A stretch of DNA of 64,000 nt from Protula sp. h YS-2021 (Eukaryota; Annelida; Polychaeta; Sabellida; Serpulidae): the NCBI GenBank assembly GCA_949752745.1, contig OX457034.1, positions 29,617,544-29,681,543 of the forward strand, read 5' to 3'. The notes under the pieces are model-generated. The model saw only the letters and a program-made list of their open reading frames with translations. It ran no database searches and was not told the DNA's origin. The translations under genes were made by a program, and so were the position numbers. Each line of letters starts with the position of its first letter. The first letter of the stretch is position 1. Below are positions 10,019 to 25,000 of the stretch, one piece after another.

Positions 10019-13000
10019 ATAGTGAAAGTGGTTAATTTGGTGGATAGGTTAAATTTTGAAAGTGGAATATCTTTAAAAGTATTGGTGATAGAGAGACGGG
10101 GATTTGACGAGGTGATATGGCGAATATGAATTATGTATGATCCAGTAGTGTTTTTAGGCCATTCTGAGCCCTTTAAATTGCACTTTTACAAAGGCAAAGT
10201 TTTCTACAGGCGAGTGTTAAATGAATGGTTTTAAGAACAGCGAGATAGTTTTTTTATAAATAGATTTGTCTATTTCTTAGTGATTGGATGAATGATCAGA
10301 TCAGTCCTGGAAAAAACTTCACAATAACTATGTAACTGTTTGATATATTTTTTTAAAGTAAACCTTTGTAACCATATACATCCTTCATGTTACCAGTTAC
10401 CAATACAAATATATGTAATGTAAGAAGCTACTAAATTTCAACTTACAATTTAGATGTTTTCAGCATTTTATTTACAGTAGACTTTGTAAACCTAAATAAT
10501 TAAAATGTACTTCTATTTCCAGCCGAGTGTGAGATGTGAGAAATAATTCTGGGGTTACGGTATATACCGCCAACAACTGGAAAAATAAAAATAAATCAAG
10601 GGGTAATGTCATTGAATGTGTGATTTGTTTTAAGAACTACAAAAAGATGTATGTATTCCATAGGTAAAAATTGTAATTTATTTCTGCATACAAACAATAT
10701 GTATTTGCACCAATTATCAACTCTAAAGAAATCAGGTATTACACATATACCACCGACAAAAATGAAAATCCTGTGACTTTCTCAGTGAATTTGTGATATG
10801 GTTCAAGAGTTAGAAAGGAATGTATGTATACCTTTAGTAAAATTTGAACTTTATTTCTGGATACAAGCAATCGGTAGCTGCAACAAGTATCAACAGAAAC
10901 AAATCACCAGAAAACATTGATGTAAAAATTCAAAGGTCCAGTACATAATACGGCATATCCTCGTCTCGGACATTTGTCGTTGTCATGTATCTGCGCCGTA
11001 TGTCGAATTATGCTGACACAGTTGACGCCCCACTCTAGCGCTATTACTCTTATATTTATGACTTCCTTAAAATCTAAGCGGTTATTGTTGCAAGATCAAA
11101 GATTTCAATTTAGTTCGTTCGTTGCATAGACTGCACATCCTAGCTTTTATTTTAGTGTTAATGCATGTTTAACTGGCCAGTCGTTAACTGGTCAACCGTC
11201 AATGATGGATAATGGATTTACAGACATGTCTTGTTATATTTTCCATGTTGATCAAACCAACACAGGTTAAACAAGACCCAAACAGTCTGAGAAATCTGAT
11301 AGATTCACAGCAGGTTATATACAAATAGTGAAAATGGTTAATTTGGTGGATACGTTAAATTTTGAAAGTGGAATATCTTTAAAAGTATTGGTGATAGAGA
11401 GACGGGGATTTGACGAGGTGATATGGCGAATATGAATTATGTATGATCCAGTAGTGTTTTTAGGCCATTCTGAGCCCTTTAAATTGCACTTTTACAAAGG
11501 CAAAGTTTTCTACAGGCGAGTGTTAAATGAATGGTTTTAAGAACAGCGAGATAGTTTTTTTATAAATAGATTTGTCTATTTCTTAGTGATTGGATGAATG
11601 ATCAGATCAGTCCTGGAAAAAACTTCACAATAACTATGTAACTGTTTGATATATTTTTTTAAAGTAAACCTTTGTAACCATATACATCCTTCATGTTACC
11701 AGTTACCAATACAAATATATGTAATGTAAGAAGCTACTAAATTTCAACTTACAATTTAGATGTTTTCAGCATTTTATTTACAGTAGACTTTGTAAACCTA
11801 AATAATTAAAATGTACTTCTATTTCCAGCCGAGTGTGAGATGTGAGAAATAATTCTGGGGTTACGGTATATACCGCCAACAACTGGAAAAATAAAAATAA
11901 ATCAAGGGGTAATGTCATTGAATGTGTGATTTGTTTTAAGAACTACAAAAAGATGTATGTATTCCATAGGTAAAAATTGTAATTTATTTCTGCATACAAA
12001 CAATATGTATTTGCACCAATTATCAACTCTAAAGAAATCAGGTATTACACATATACCACCGACAAAAATGAAAATCCTGTGACTTTCTCAGTGAATTTGT
12101 GATATGGTTCAAGAGTTAGAAAGGAATGTATGTATACCTTTAGTAAAATTTGAACTTTATTTCTGGATACAAGCAATCGGTAGCTGCAACAAGTATCAAC
12201 AGAAACAAATCACCAGAAAACATTGATGTAAAAATTCAAAGGTCCAGTACATAATACGGCATATCCTCGTCTCGGACATTTGTCGTTGTCATGTATCTGC
12301 GCCGTATGTCGAATTATGCTGACACAGTTGACGCCCCACTCTAGCGCTATTACTCTTATATTTATGACTTCCTTAAAATCTAAGCGGTTATTGTTGCAAG
12401 ATCAAAGATTTCAATTTAGTTCGTTCGTTGCATAGACTGCACATCCTAGCTTTTATTTTAGTGTTAATGCATGTTTAACTGGCCAGTCGTTAACTGGTCA
12501 ACCGTCAATGATGGATAATGGATTTACAGACATGTCTTGTTATATTTTCCATGTTGATCAAACCAACACAGGTTAAACAAGACCCAAACAGTCTGAGAAA
12601 TCTGATAGATTCACAGCAGGTTATATACAAATAGTGAAAATGGTTAATTTGGTGGATACGTTAAATTTTGAAAGTGGAATATCTTTAAAAGTATTGGTGA
12701 TAGAGAGACGGGGATTTGACGAGGTGATATGGCGAATATGAATTATGTATGATCCAGTAGTGTTTTTAGGCCATTCTGAGCCCTTTAAATTGCACTTTTA
12801 CAAAGGCAAAGTTTTCTACAGGCGAGTGTTAAATGAATGGTTTTAAGAACAGCGAGATAGTTTTTTTATAAATAGATTTGTCTATTTCTTAGTGATTGGA
12901 TGAATGATCAGATCAGTCCTGGAAAAAACTTCACAATAACTATGTAACTGTTTGATATATTTTTTTAAAGTAAACCTTTGTAACCATATACATCCTTCAT

Positions 13001-16000
13001 GTTACCAGTTACCAATACAAATATATGTAATGTAAGAAGCTACTAAATTTCAACTTACAATTTAGATGTTTTCAGCATTTTATTTACAGTAGACTTTGTA
13101 AACCTAAATAATTAAAATGTACTTCTATTTCCAGCCGAGTGTGAGATGTGAGAAATAATTCTGGGGTTACGGTATATACCGCCAACAACTGGAAAAATAA
13201 AAATAAATCAAGGGGTAATGTCATTGAATGTGTGATTTGTTTTAAGAACTACAAAAAGATGTATGTATTCCATAGGTAAAAATTGTAATTTATTTCTGCA
13301 TACAAACAATATGTATTTGCACCAATTATCAACTCTAAAGAAATCAGGTATTACACATATACCACCGACAAAAATGAAAATCCTGTGACTTTCTCAGTGA
13401 ATTTGTGATATGGTTCAAGAGTTAGAAAGGAATGTATGTATACCTTTAGTAAAATTTGAACTTTATTTCTGGATACAAGCAATCGGTAGCTGCAACAAGT
13501 ATCAACAGAAACAAATCACCAGAAAACATTGATGTAAAAATTCAAAGGTCCAGTACATAATACGGCATATCCTCGTCTCGGACATTTGTCGTTGTCATGT
13601 ATCTGCGCCGTATGTCGAATTATGCTGACACAGTTGACGCCCCACTCTAGCGCTATTACTCTTATATTTATGACTTCCTTAAAATCTAAGCGGTTATTGT
13701 TGCAAGATCAAAGATTTCAATTTAGTTCGTTCGTTGCATAGACTGCACATCCTAGCTTTTATTTTAGTGTTAATGCATGTTTAACTGGCCAGTCGTTAAC
13801 TGGTCAACCGTCAATGATGGATAATGGATTTACAGACATGTCTTGTTATATTTTCCATGTTGATCAAACCAACACAGGTTAAACAAGACCCAAACAGTCT
13901 GAGAAATCTGATAGATTCACAGCAGGTTATATACAAATAGTGAAAATGGTTAATTTGGTGGATACGTTAAATTTTGAAAGTGGAATATCTTTAAAAGTAT
14001 TGGTGATAGAGAGACGGGGATTTGACGAGGTGATATGGCGAATATGAATTATGTATGATCCAGTAGTGTTTTTAGGCCATTCTGAGCCCTTTAAATTGCA
14101 CTTTTACAAAGGCAAAGTTTTCTACAGGCGAGTGTTAAATGAATGGTTTTAAGAACAGCGAGATAGTTTTTTTATAAATAGATTTGTCTATTTCTTAGTG
14201 ATTGGATGAATGATCAGATCAGTCCTGGAAAAAACTTCACAATAACTATGTAACTGTTTGATATATTTTTTTAAAGTAAACCTTTGTAACCATATACATC
14301 CTTCATGTTACCAGTTACCAATACAAATATATGTAATGTAAGAAGCTACTAAATTTCAACTTACAATTTAGATGTTTTCAGCATTTTATTTACAGTAGAC
14401 TTTGTAAACCTAAATAATTAAAATGTACTTCTATTTCCAGCCGAGTGTGAGATGTGAGAAATAATTCTGGGGTTACGGTATATACCGCCAACAACTGGAA
14501 AAATAAAAATAAATCAAGGGGTAATGTCATTGAATGTGTGATTTGTTTTAAGAACTACAAAAAGATGTATGTATTCCATAGGTAAAAATTGTAATTTATT
14601 TCTGCATACAAACAATATGTATTTGCACCAATTATCAACTCTAAAGAAATCAGGTATTACACATATACCACCGACAAAAATGAAAATCCTGTGACTTTCT
14701 CAGTGAATTTGTGATATGGTTCAAGAGTTAGAAAGGAATGTATGTATACCTTTAGTAAAATTTGAACTTTATTTCTGGATACAAGCAATCGGTAGCTGCA
14801 ACAAGTATCAACAGAAACAAATCACCAGAAAACATTGATGTAAAAATTCAAAGGTCCAGTACATAATACGGCATATCCTCGTCTCGGACATTTGTCGTTG
14901 TCATGTATCTGCGCCGTATGTCGAATTATGCTGACACAGTTGACGCCCCACTCTAGCGCTATTACTCTTATATTTATGACTTCCTTAAAATCTAAGCGGT
15001 TATTGTTGCAAGATCAAAGATTTCAATTTAGTTCGTTCGTTGCATAGACTGCACATCCTAGCTTTTATTTTAGTGTTAATGCATGTTTAACTGGCCAGTC
15101 GTTAACTGGTCAACCGTCAATGATGGATAATGGATTTACAGACATGTCTTGTTATATTTTCCATGTTGATCAAACCAACACAGGTTAAACAAGACCCAAA
15201 CAGTCTGAGAAATCTGATAGATTCACAGCAGGTTATATACAAATAGTGAAAATGGTTAATTTGGTGGATACGTTAAATTTTGAAAGTGGAATATCTTTAA
15301 AAGTATTGGTGATAGAGAGACGGGGATTTTACGAGGTGATATGGCGAATATGAATTATGTATGATCCAGTAGTGTTTTTAGGCCATTCTGAGCCCTTTAA
15401 ATTGCACTTTTACAAAGGCAAAGTTTTCTACAGGCGAGTGTTAAATGAATGGTTTTAAGAACAGCGAGATAGTTTTTTTATAAATAGATTTGTCTATTTC
15501 TTAGTGATTGGATGAATGATCAGATCAGTCCTGGAAAAAACTTCACAATAACTATGTAACTGTTTGATATATTTTTTTAAAGTAAACCTTTGTAACCATA
15601 TACATCCTTCATGTTACCAGTTACCAATACAAATATATGTAATGTAAGAAGCTACTAAATTTCAACTTACAATTTAGATGTTTTCAGCATTTTATTTACA
15701 GTAGACTTTGTAAACCTAAATAATTAAAATGTACTTCTATTTCCAGCCGAGTGTGAGATGTGAGAAATAATTCTGGGGTTACGGTATATACCGCCAACAA
15801 CTGGAAAAATAAAAATAAATCAAGGGGTAATGTCATTGAATGTGTGATTTGTTTTAAGAACTACAAAAAGATGTATGTATTCCATAGGTAAAAATTGTAA
15901 TTTATTTCTGCATACAAACAATATGTATTTGCACCAATTATCAACTCTAAAGAAATCAGGTATTACACATATACCACCGACAAAAATGAAAATCCTGTGA

Positions 16001-19000
16001 CTTTCTCAGTGAATTTGTGATATGGTTCAAGAGTTAGAAAGGAATGTATGTATACCTTTAGTAAAATTTGAACTTTATTTCTGGATACAAGCAATCGGTA
16101 GCTGCAACAAGTATCAACAGAAACAAATCACCAGAAAACATTGATGTAAAAATTCAAAGGTCCAGTACATAATACGGCATATCCTCGTCTCGGACATTTG
16201 TCGTTGTCATGTATCTGCGCCGTATGTCGAATTATGCTGACACAGTTGACGCCCCACTCTAGCGCTATTACTCTTATATTTATGACTTCCTTAAAATCTA
16301 AGCGGTTATTGTTGCAAGATCAAAGATTTCAATTTAGTTCGTTCGTTGCATAGACTGCACATCCTAGCTTTTATTTTAGTGTTAATGCATGTTTAACTGG
16401 CCAGTCGTTAACTGGTCAACCGTCAATGATGGATAATGGATTTACAGACATGTCTTGTTATATTTTCCATGTTGATCAAACCAACACAGGTTAAACAAGA
16501 CCCAAACAGTCTGAGAAATCTGATAGATTCACAGCAGGTTATATACAAATAGTGAAAATGGTTAATTTGGTGGATACGTTAAATTTTGAAAGTGGAATAT
16601 CTTTAAAAGTATTGGTGATAGAGAGACGGGGATTTGACGAGGTGATATGGCGAATATGAATTATGTATGATCCAGTAGTGTTTTTAGGCCATTCTGAGCC
16701 CTTTAAATTGCACTTTTACAAAGGCAAAGTTTTCTACAGGCGAGTGTTAAATGAATGGTTTTAAGAACAGCGAGATAGTTTTTTTATAAATAGATTTGTC
16801 TATTTCTTAGTGATTGGATGAATGATCAGATCAGTCCTGGAAAAAACTTCACAATAACTATGTAACTGTTTGATATATTTTTTTAAAGTAAACCTTTGTA
16901 ACCATATACATCCTTCATGTTACCAGTTACCAATACAAATATATGTAATGTAAGAAGCTACTAAATTTCAACTTACAATTTAGATGTTTTCAGCATTTTA
17001 TTTACAGTAGACTTTGTAAACCTAAATAATTAAAATGTACTTCTATTTCCAGCCGAGTGTGAGATGTGAGAAATAATTCTGGGGTTACGGTATATACCGC
17101 CAACAACTGGAAAAATAAAAATAAATCAAGGGGTAATGTCATTGAATGTGTGATTTGTTTTAAGAACTACAAAAAGATGTATGTATTCCATAGGTAAAAA
17201 TTGTAATTTATTTCTGCATACAAACAATATGTATTTGCACCAATTATCAACTCTAAAGAAATCAGGTATTACACATATACCACCGACAAAAATGAAAATC
17301 CTGTGACTTTCTCAGTGAATTTGTGATATGGTTCAAGAGTTAGAAAGGAATGTATGTATACCTTTAGTAAAATTTGAACTTTATTTCTGGATACAAGCAA
17401 TCGGTAGCTGCAACAAGTATCAACAGAAACAAATCACCAGAAAACATTGATGTAAAAATTCAAAGGTCCAGTACATAATACGGCATATCCTCGTCTCGGA
17501 CATTTGTCGTTGTCATGTATCTGCGCCGTATGTCGAATTATGCTGACACAGTTGACGCCCCACTCTAGCGCTATTACTCTTATATTTATGACTTCCTTAA
17601 AATCTAAGCGGTTATTGTTGCAAGATCAAAGATTTCAATTTAGTTCGTTCGTTGCATAGACTGCACATCCTAGCTTTTATTTTAGTGTTAATGCATGTTT
17701 AACTGGCCAGTCGTTAACTGGTCAACCGTCAATGATGGATAATGGATTTACAGACATGTCTTGTTATATTTTCCATGTTGATCAAACCAACACAGGTTAA
17801 ACAAGACCCAAACAGTCTGAGAAATCTGATAGATTCACAGCAGGTTATATACAAATAGTGAAAATGGTTAATTTGGTGGATACGTTAAATTTTGAAAGTG
17901 GAATATCTTTAAAAGTATTGGTGATAGAGAGACGGGGATTTGACGAGGTGATATGGCGAATATGAATTATGTATGATCCAGTAGTGTTTTTAGGCCATTC
18001 TGAGCCCTTTAAATTGCACTTTTACAAAGGCAAAGTTTTCTACAGGCGAGTGTTAAATGAATGGTTTTAAGAACAGCGAGATAGTTTTTTTATAAATAGA
18101 TTTGTCTATTTCTTAGTGATTGGATGAATGATCAGATCAGTCCTGGAAAAAACTTCACAATAACTATGTAACTGTTTGATATATTTTTTTAAAGTAAACC
18201 TTTGTAACCATATACATCCTTCATGTTACCAGTTACCAATACAAATATATGTAATGTAAGAAGCTACTAAATTTCAACTTACAATTTAGATGTTTTCAGC
18301 ATTTTATTTACAGTAGACTTTGTAAACCTAAATAATTAAAATGTACTTCTATTTCCAGCCGAGTGTGAGATGTGAGAAATAATTCTGGGGTTACGGTATA
18401 TACCGCCAACAACTGGAAAAATAAAAATAAATCAAGGGGTAATGTCATTGAATGTGTGATTTGTTTTAAGAACTACAAAAAGATGTATGTATTCCATAGG
18501 TAAAAATTGTAATTTATTTCTGCATACAAACAATATGTATTTGCACCAATTATCAACTCTAAAGAAATCAGGTATTACACATATACCACCGACAAAAATG
18601 AAAATCCTGTGACTTTCTCAGTGAATTTGTGATATGGTTCAAGAGTTAGAAAGGAATGTATGTATACCTTTAGTAAAATTTGAACTTTATTTCTGGATAC
18701 AAGCAATCGGTAGCTGCAACAAGTATCAACAGAAACAAATCACCAGAAAACATTGATGTAAAAATTCAAAGGTCCAGTACATAATACGGCATATCCTCGT
18801 CTCGGACATTTGTCGTTGTCATGTATCTGCGCCGTATGTCGAATTATGCTGACACAGTTGACGCCCCACTCTAGCGCTATTACTCTTATATTTATGACTT
18901 CCTTAAAATCTAAGCGGTTATTGTTGCAAGATCAAAGATTTCAATTTAGTTCGTTCGTTGCATAGACTGCACATCCTAGCTTTTATTTTAGTGTTAATGC

Positions 19001-22000
19001 ATGTTTAACTGGCCAGTCGTTAACTGGTCAACCGTCAATGATGGATAATGGATTTACAGACATGTCTTGTTATATTTTCCATGTTGATCAAACCAACACA
19101 GGTTAAACAAGACCCAAACAGTCTGAGAAATCTGATAGATTCACAGCAGGTTATATACAAATAGTGAAAATGGTTAATTTGGTGGATACGTTAAATTTTG
19201 AAAGTGGAATATCTTTAAAAGTATTGGTGATAGAGAGACGGGGATTTGACGAGGTGATATGGCGAATATGAATTATGTATGATCCAGTAGTGTTTTTAGG
19301 CCATTCTGAGCCCTTTAAATTGCACTTTTACAAAGGCAAAGTTTTCTACAGGCGAGTGTTAAATGAATGGTTTTAAGAACAGCGAGATAGTTTTTTTATA
19401 AATAGATTTGTCTATTTCTTAGTGATTGGATGAATGATCAGATCAGTCCTGGAAAAAACTTCACAATAACTATGTAACTGTTTGATATATTTTTTTAAAG
19501 TAAACCTTTGTAACCATATACATCCTTCATGTTACCAGTTACCAATACAAATATATGTAATGTAAGAAGCTACTAAATTTCAACTTACAATTTAGATGTT
19601 TTCAGCATTTTATTTACAGTAGACTTTGTAAACCTAAATAATTAAAATGTACTTCTATTTCCAGCCGAGTGTGAGATGTGAGAAATAATTCTGGGGTTAC
19701 GGTATATACCGCCAACAACTGGAAAAATAAAAATAAATCAAGGGGTAATGTCATTGAATGTGTGATTTGTTTTAAGAACTACAAAAAGATGTATGTATTC
19801 CATAGGTAAAAATTGTAATTTATTTCTGCATACAAACAATATGTATTTGCACCAATTATCAACTCTAAAGAAATCAGGTATTACACATATACCACCGACA
19901 AAAATGAAAATCCTGTGACTTTCTCAGTGAATTTGTGATATGGTTCAAGAGTTAGAAAGGAATGTATGTATACCTTTAGTAAAATTTGAACTTTATTTCT
20001 GGATACAAGCAATCGGTAGCTGCAACAAGTATCAACAGAAACAAATCACCAGAAAACATTGATGTAAAAATTCAAAGGTCCAGTACATAATACGGCATAT
20101 CCTCGTCTCGGACATTTGTCGTTGTCATGTATCTGCGCCGTATGTCGAATTATGCTGACACAGTTGACGCCCCACTCTAGCGCTATTACTCTTATATTTA
20201 TGACTTCCTTAAAATCTAAGCGGTTATTGTTGCAAGATCAAAGATTTCAATTTAGTTCGTTCGTTGCATAGACTGCACATCCTAGCTTTTATTTTAGTGT
20301 TAATGCATGTTTAACTGGCCAGTCGTTAACTGGTCAACCGTCAATGATGGATAATGGATTTACAGACATGTCTTGTTATATTTTCCATGTTGATCAAACC
20401 AACACAGGTTAAACAAGACCCAAACAGTCTGAGAAATCTGATAGATTTACAGCAGGTTATATACAAATAGTGAAAATGGTTAATTTGGTGGATACGTTAA
20501 ATTTTGAAAGTGGAATATCTTTAAAAGTATTGGTGATAGAGAGACGGGGATTTGACGAGGTGATATGGCGAATATGAATTATGTATGATCCAGTAGTGTT
20601 TTTAGGCCATTCTGAGCCCTTTAAATTGCACTTTTACAAAGGCAAAGTTTTCTACAGGCGAGTGTTAAATGAATGGTTTTAAGAACAGCGAGATAGTTTT
20701 TTTATAAATAGATTTGTCTATTTCTTAGTGATTGGATGAATGATCAGATCAGTCCTGGAAAAAACTTCACAATAACTATGTAACTGTTTGATATATTTTT
20801 TTAAAGTAAACCTTTGTAACCATATACATCCTTCATGTTACCAGTTACCAATACAAATATATGTAATGTAAGAAGCTACTAAATTTCAACTTACAATTTA
20901 GATGTTTTCAGCATTTTATTTACAGTAGACTTTGTAAACCTAAATAATTAAAATGTACTTCTATTTCCAGCCGAGTGTGAGATGTGAGAAATAATTCTGG
21001 GGTTACGGTATATACCGCCAACAACTGGAAAAATAAAAATAAATCAAGGGGTAATGTCATTGAATGTGTGATTTGTTTTAAGAACTACAAAAAGATGTAT
21101 GTATTCCATAGGTAAAAATTGTAATTTATTTCTGCATACAAACAATATGTATTTGCACCAATTATCAACTCTAAAGAAATCAGGTATTACACATATACCA
21201 CCGACAAAAATGAAAATCCTGTGACTTTCTCAGTGAATTTGTGATATGGTTCAAGAGTTAGAAAGGAATGTATGTATACCTTTAGTAAAATTTGAACTTT
21301 ATTTCTGGATACAAGCAATCGGTAGCTGCAACAAGTATCAACAGAAACAAATCACCAGAAAACATTGATGTAAAAATTCAAAGGTCCAGTACATAATACG
21401 GCATATCCTCGTCTCGGACATTTGTCGTTGTCATGTATCTGCGCCGTATGTCGAATTATGCTGACACAGTTGACGCCCCACTCTAGCGCTATTACTCTTA
21501 TATTTATGACTTCCTTAAAATCTAAGCGGTTATTGTTGCAAGATCAAAGATTTCAATTTAGTTCGTTCGTTGCATAGACTGCACATCCTAGCTTTTATTT
21601 TAGTGTTAATGCATGTTTAACTGGCCAGTCGTTAACTGGTCAACCGTCAATGATGGATAATGGATTTACAGACATGTCTTGTTATATTTTCCATGTTGAT
21701 CAAACCAACACAGGTTAAACAAGACCCAAACAGTCTGAGAAATCTGATAGATTCACAGCAGGTTATATACAAATAGTGAAAATGGTTAATTTGGTGGATA
21801 CGTTAAATTTTGAAAGTGGAATATCTTTAAAAGTATTGGTGATAGAGAGACGGGGATTTGACGAGGTGATATGGCGAATATGAATTATGTATGATCCAGT
21901 AGTGTTTTTAGGCCATTCTGAGCCCTTTAAATTGCACTTTTACAAAGGCAAAGTTTTCTACAGGCGAGTGTTAAATGAATGGTTTTAAGAACAGCGAGAT

Positions 22001-25000
22001 AGTTTTTTTATAAATAGATTTGTCTATTTCTTAGTGATTGGATGAATGATCAGATCAGTCCTGGAAAAAACTTCACAATAACTATGTAACTGTTTGATAT
22101 ATTTTTTTAAAGTAAACCTTTGTAACCATATACATCCTTCATGTTACCAGTTACCAATACAAATATATGTAATGTAAGAAGCTACTAAATTTCAACTTAC
22201 AATTTAGATGTTTTCAGCATTTTATTTACAGTAGACTTTGTAAACCTAAATAATTAAAATGTACTTCTATTTCCAGCCGAGTGTGAGATGTGAGAAATAA
22301 TTCTGGGGTTACGGTATATACCGCCAACAACTGGAAAAATAAAAATAAATCAAGGGGTAATGTCATTGAATGTGTGATTTGTTTTAAGAACTACAAAAAG
22401 ATGTATGTATTCCATAGGTAAAAATTGTAATTTATTTCTGCATACAAACAATATGTATTTGCACCAATTATCAACTCTAAAGAAATCAGGTATTACACAT
22501 ATACCACCGACAAAAATGAAAATCCTGTGACTTTCTCAGTGAATTTGTGATATGGTTCAAGAGTTAGAAAGGAATGTATGTATACCTTTAGTAAAATTTG
22601 AACTTTATTTCTGGATACAAGCAATCGGTAGCTGCAACAAGTATCAACAGAAACAAATCACCAGAAAACATTGATGTAAAAATTCAAAGGTCCAGTACAT
22701 AATACGGCATATCCTCGTCTCGGACATTTGTCGTTGTCATGTATCTGCGCCGTATGTCGAATTATGCTGACACAGTTGACGCCCCACTCTAGCGCTATTA
22801 CTCTTATATTTATGACTTCCTTAAAATCTAAGCGGTTATTGTTGCAAGATCAAAGATTTCAATTTAGTTCGTTCGTTGCATAGACTGCACATCCTAGCTT
22901 TTATTTTAGTGTTAATGCATGTTTAACTGGCCAGTCGTTAACTGGTCAACCGTCAATGATGGATAATGGATTTACAGACATGTCTTGTTATATTTTCCAT
23001 GTTGATCAAACCAACACAGGTTAAACAAGACCCAAACAGTCTGAGAAATCTGATAGATTCACAGCAGGTTATATACAAATAGTGAAAATGGTTAATTTGG
23101 TGGATACGTTAAATTTTGAAAGTGGAATATCTTTAAAAGTATTGGTGATAGAGAGACGGGGATTTGACGAGGTGATATGGCGAATATGAATTATGTATGA
23201 TCCAGTAGTGTTTTTAGGCCATTCTGAGCCCTTTAAATTGCACTTTTACAAAGGCAAAGTTTTCTACAGGCGAGTGTTAAATGAATGGTTTTAAGAACAG
23301 CGAGATAGTTTTTTTTATAAATAGATTTGTCTATTTCTTAGTGATTGGATGAATGATCAGATCAGTCCTGGAAAAAACTTCACAATAACTATGTAACTGT
23401 TTGATATATTTTTTTAAAGTAAACCTTTGTAACCATATACATCCTTCATGTTACCAGTTACCAATACAAATATATGTAATGTAAGAAGCTACTAAATTTC
23501 AACTTACAATTTAGATGTTTTCAGCATTTTATTTACAGTAGACTTTGTAAACCTAAATAATTAAAATGTACTTCTATTTCCAGCCGAGTGTGAGATGTGA
23601 GAAATAATTCTGGGGTTACGGTATATACCGCCAACAACTGGAAAAATAAAAATAAATCAAGGGGTAATGTCATTGAATGTGTGATTTGTTTTAAGAACTA
23701 CAAAAAGATGTATGTATTCCATAGGTAAAAATTGTAATTTATTTCTGCATACAAACAATATGTATTTGCACCAATTATCAACTCTAAAGAAATCAGGTAT
23801 TACACATATACCACCGACAAAAATGAAAATCCTGTGACTTTCTCAGTGAATTTGTGATATGGTTCAAGAGTTAGAAAGGAATGTATGTATACCTTTAGTA
23901 AAATTTGAACTTTATTTCTGGATACAAGCAATCGGTAGCTGCAACAAGTATCAACAGAAACAAATCACCAGAAAACATTGATGTAAAAATTCAAAGGTCC
24001 AGTACATAATACGGCATATCCTCGTCTCGGACATTTGTCGTTGTCATGTATCTGCGCCGTATGTCGAATTATGCTGACACAGTTGACGCCCCACTCTAGC
24101 GCTATTACTCTTATATTTATGACTTCCTTAAAATCTAAGCGGTTATTGTTGCAAGATCAAAGATTTCAATTTAGTTCGTTCGTTGCATAGACTGCACATC
24201 CTAGCTTTTATTTTAGTGTTAATGCATGTTTAACTGGCCAGTCGTTAACTGGTCAACCGTCAATGATGGATAATGGATTTACAGACATGTCTTGTTATAT
24301 TTTCCATGTTGATCAAACCAACACAGGTTAAACAAGACCCAAACAGTCTGAGAAATCTGATAGATTCACAGCAGGTTATATACAAATAGTGAAAATGGTT
24401 AATTTGGTGGATACGTTAAATTTTGAAAGTGGAATATCTTTAAAAGTATTGGTGATAGAGAGACGGGGATTTGACGAGGTGATATGGCGAATATGAATTA
24501 TGTATGATCCAGTAGTGTTTTTAGGCCATTCTGAGCCCTTTAAATTGCACTTTTACAAAGGCAAAGTTTTCTACAGGCGAGTGTTAAATGAATGGTTTTA
24601 AGAACAGCGAGATAGTTTTTTTATAAATAGATTTGTCTATTTCTTAGTGATTGGATGAATGATCAGATCAGTCCTGGAAAAAACTTCACAATAACTATGT
24701 AACTGTTTGATATATTTTTTTAAAGTAAACCTTTGTAACCATATACATCCTTCATGTTACCAGTTACCAATACAAATATATGTAATGTAAGAAGCTACTA
24801 AATTTCAACTTACAATTTAGATGTTTTCAGCATTTTATTTACAGTAGACTTTGTAAACCTAAATAATTAAAATGTACTTCTATTTCCAGCCGAGTGTGAG
24901 ATGTGAGAAATAATTCTGGGGTTACGGTATATACCGCCAACAACTGGAAAAATAAAAATAAATCAAGGGGTAATGTCATTGAATGTGTGATTTGTTTTAA

